Translations under genes and position numbers: made by a program
Source of the DNA: Gp6-AA40 sp050742535
Lineage (GTDB): Bacteria > Acidobacteriota > Vicinamibacteria > Vicinamibacterales > UBA2999
DNA: 14,386 nucleotides
Assembly: GCA_050742535.1 (NCBI GenBank)
Contig: JBOGIQ010000133.1
Span: 1-14,386, forward strand
Reading direction: 5' to 3'
Shown: one piece after another, positions 12,851 through 14,386 of the stretch
Layout of the letters: each line of letters opens with the position of its first letter
How positions within the stretch are numbered: position 1 is the stretch's first letter
Notes under the pieces: model-generated
The model's input: the letters and a program-made list of their open reading frames with translations, nothing else
What the model was told of the DNA's origin: nothing
Databases searched by the model: none

Positions 12851-12956
12851 GTTGCGATCGCAGGTGCCTGAAGGGAACAGACCAATGGGATACCACATGC
12901 CGGACCGCCCACGCTTCTTGGAGACGGCGCGCCAAGGTATGGCGTTTCAGGATCGC

Positions 12957-14386
12957 TCACTCCGTCCTCAGCGACACGATGGGATCGATGTGCGCAGCAC
13001 GACGCGCGGGTATGACGATCGCGACGAGTGCCGCAGCGACGAGCACCAGAGCAACCGCAAGGAAGGTTCTCGGGTCGTGTGGTGGCACGCCGTAGAGGAG
13101 CCGCGCGATGAAGCTCCCGGCGCCGAGCGCCGCCACCGCCCCGATGACAGCGCCGCCGAGCACGAGCGTCATGCCTTCTCGCACGAGCATGCCGCTCATT
13201 CGTGCCGGCCTGTCGCCGAGCGCCATCCGAATGCCGAGTTCCCGCGTGCGTTGCGCGACGCCGTGGCTCATCACGCCATACAGCCCCACCGCGGCCAGCA
13301 GGAGCGCCAGCGCGGCGAAGCCGCCGAACAGCACGCCCCACAGCCGCCGCTGCCACAGGGACTCGCCGACCCGCTGGTCCATCGACTTCACCTCCGCGAC
13401 GGCCATCGTCTTAACGGACGTCTCGATGGTCCGTCGGATCGCATCGGCCATGGCGCGCGGATCGCCCGCCACGCGGACGACGTAGTAGCCGTGCCGTACC
13501 GGGAATTGCGCCACCGGGTAGTAGAGCTCGACACCGTTGTCCCGTTCGGCCGACTGATGGCGAACGTCCGCGACAATGCCGACGATGCGGGAGTACGGAT
13601 TGACCGAGCTCGGTACGCCCCAGACGATCTCCTGGCCCAGCGGATCTTTGTCGGGCCATAGCGTTCGCGCACCACGCTCGTTGATCACAACGACGTGAGG
13701 TGCCCCCTGGGTATCCGACTCGTCGAACAACCTGCCGCGCCGCAGCGGGATGCCCATCGCCCGGAAATAGTCCGGGGTGACGTCCGAACCCGAGAGCGGC
13801 GCAACGACCTCTGAGTCCGTTTGGCCGCGGACCACGAGCGGCTCCGTGGGGCGTTCGGTCTGCGACCCGGTGAAAGGCAGAGCGCTGGTCACCGCCGCGG
13901 CGATGACGCCCGGCTGCCGCCGAATCCCGTCCAGCGTCCGCGCGTGCGCGCCGCTGACGACCGCCGCATGTTGCGGAAAGGGGACCGGCGGCACCTGCAT
14001 GAGCACGCGTGCCGTCACCAGACCGTCCGTGGTAAAGCCGGGGTCGATCCGCTGCAGCCGATCGAACGTCTGTATCAGCAGCGCGGCGCAGACGAGGAGC
14101 ACGACGGAGAGCGACACCTCGCCGACGACCAGCGCGGATTGCAGACGGCCGCCCGCTGATGCGAGGCGACCACCAGCCTTCAGGGCGCCGGCGTCGACCT
14201 TCGCGGCTCGCAGCGCCGGCAGCAGGCCGAACACCACGCAGCTCACCGCGGTGAGAGCGGCGGCGAACCCGAGCACACGACCGTCGATGCGGATCGTCAT
14301 CCAGAAGGGCAGGCTGATCGGAATCAGTGCGAGCATGAGATCGACGATCGCCACAGCCAGGCCGATGCCCAGCGCGCCACCAGCAG
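12957..14386 (-). CDS. FtsX/MacB-type ABC transporter permease, C-terminal part (cut by window edge)
   Basis: The reading frame is open to the right edge of the window, so about 476 C-terminal residues are present and the start lies outside. The visible part begins at the end of a first FtsX block (GIGLAVAIVDLMLALIP, then LGFAAALTAVSCVVFGLLPALRAA), which ends with the usual 'LPALRAAK-D---LK-GGR' linker. A membrane helix (ALVVGEVSLSVVLLVCAALL) follows, then a large periplasmic MacB-like domain (about 230 residues) and a second FtsX block with three helices: AALALLLAAVGLYGVMS with R-RELGIRMALG, LVLGGAVIGAVAALGAG, and VALVLVAAALVAIVIPARRAAHIDP. The ending 'ARRAAHIDPIVSLRTE' is typical. Proteins of this duplicated kind are strongly expanded in acidobacteria; an ATPase partner would be encoded elsewhere. 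Substrate unknown. Confidence 0.93.
   Translation of the reverse strand, partial: AGGALGIGLAVAIVDLMLALIPISLPFWMTIRIDGRVLGFAAALTAVSCVVFGLLPALRAAKVDAGALKAGGRLASAGGRLQSALVVGEVSLSVVLLVCAALLIQTFDRLQRIDPGFTTDGLVTARVLMQVPPVPFPQHAAVVSGAHARTLDGIRRQPGVIAAAVTSALPFTGSQTERPTEPLVVRGQTDSEVVAPLSGSDVTPDYFRAMGIPLRRGRLFDESDTQGAPHVVVINERGARTLWPDKDPLGQEIVWGVPSSVNPYSRIVGIVADVRHQSAERDNGVELYYPVAQFPVRHGYYVVRVAGDPRAMADAIRRTIETSVKTMAVAEVKSMDQRVGESLWQRRLWGVLFGGFAALALLLAAVGLYGVMSHGVAQRTRELGIRMALGDRPARMSGMLVREGMTLVLGGAVIGAVAALGAGSFIARLLYGVPPHDPRTFLAVALVLVAAALVAIVIPARRAAHIDPIVSLRTE

Noticed and set aside
12853..12862. Palindrome TGCGATCGCA after the antitoxin stop codon, similar to the cyanobacterial HIP1 core
   Set aside because: A single 10-base palindrome of this composition is expected by chance in high-GC DNA, and no series of copies is present in the window.
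12852..13661. Plus-strand frame downstream of the antitoxin, considered as a third gene of the toxin-antitoxin operon
   Set aside because: It runs antisense to the typical FtsX/MacB permease sequence and its product is a His/Arg-rich low-complexity chain with no plausible fold.
1..14386. Search for CRISPR arrays, insertion sequences, phage genes or attachment sites
   Set aside because: No regularly spaced direct repeats, no transposase or integrase motifs and no flanking terminal repeats were seen.

Overview
The window is one high-GC, tightly packed bacterial segment with ten complete or nearly complete genes and two genes cut by the window edges. The protein families point to Acidobacteriota, most likely a Vicinamibacteria (subdivision 6) type. 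The evidence is a BlaR1-like M56 peptidase fused to a DUF3738/TIGR03435 domain, a DUF5916 outer-membrane-type protein, an FtsX/MacB-type permease of the acidobacterial kind, two M61 peptidases, and short palindromic repeats of the GTCCGCC...GGCGGAC type, one of which is read through as a 'VGLQADL' peptide inside a gene. This assignment is inferred from family knowledge and was not tested by a search.

Left part (1-3260, all minus strand): a probable regulatory operon reads blaI-like repressor, then M56-DUF3738 membrane sensor/protease (4-bp start/stop overlap), then a DUF5916 protein that runs off the left edge. Ahead of blaI is a textbook promoter (TTGACA, 18 bp, TATATT). Its -10 element lies inside a perfect palindrome, and a second dyad with the same GCGAA-N4-TTCGC architecture lies 19 bp away. 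This is the signature of BlaI autoregulation.

Middle part (3260-8512): a secreted M61 peptidase with a C-terminal PDZ domain (minus); a divergent small histone-H1-like basic protein (plus); an unrecognised coiled-coil/three-helix membrane protein (minus); a second, PDZ-less M61 peptidase (minus); and a 2H-phosphoesterase/2'-5' RNA ligase-like protein (plus) whose start is only 22 bp from that of the second M61 gene, arranged symmetrically around a 10-bp palindrome. REP-like hairpins sit in the spacers on both sides of the membrane-protein gene.

Right part (8495-14386): a ferrochelatase gene (minus) that overlaps the 2H gene tail-to-tail; a GT-C type membrane glycosyltransferase (plus) whose start is problematic; a small secreted OB-fold-like protein (minus); a two-gene type II toxin-antitoxin module (BrnT-like toxin plus ribbon-helix-helix antitoxin, plus strand) behind an 8-bp-arm dyad; and the C-terminal half of an FtsX/MacB-type ABC permease (minus) cut by the right edge. 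No rRNA, tRNA, CRISPR array or insertion sequence was seen. The strongest leads are the BlaI/M56-DUF3738/DUF5916 control unit with its double operator, the repeats that have entered coding sequence, and the start-site conflict between hemH and the glycosyltransferase.
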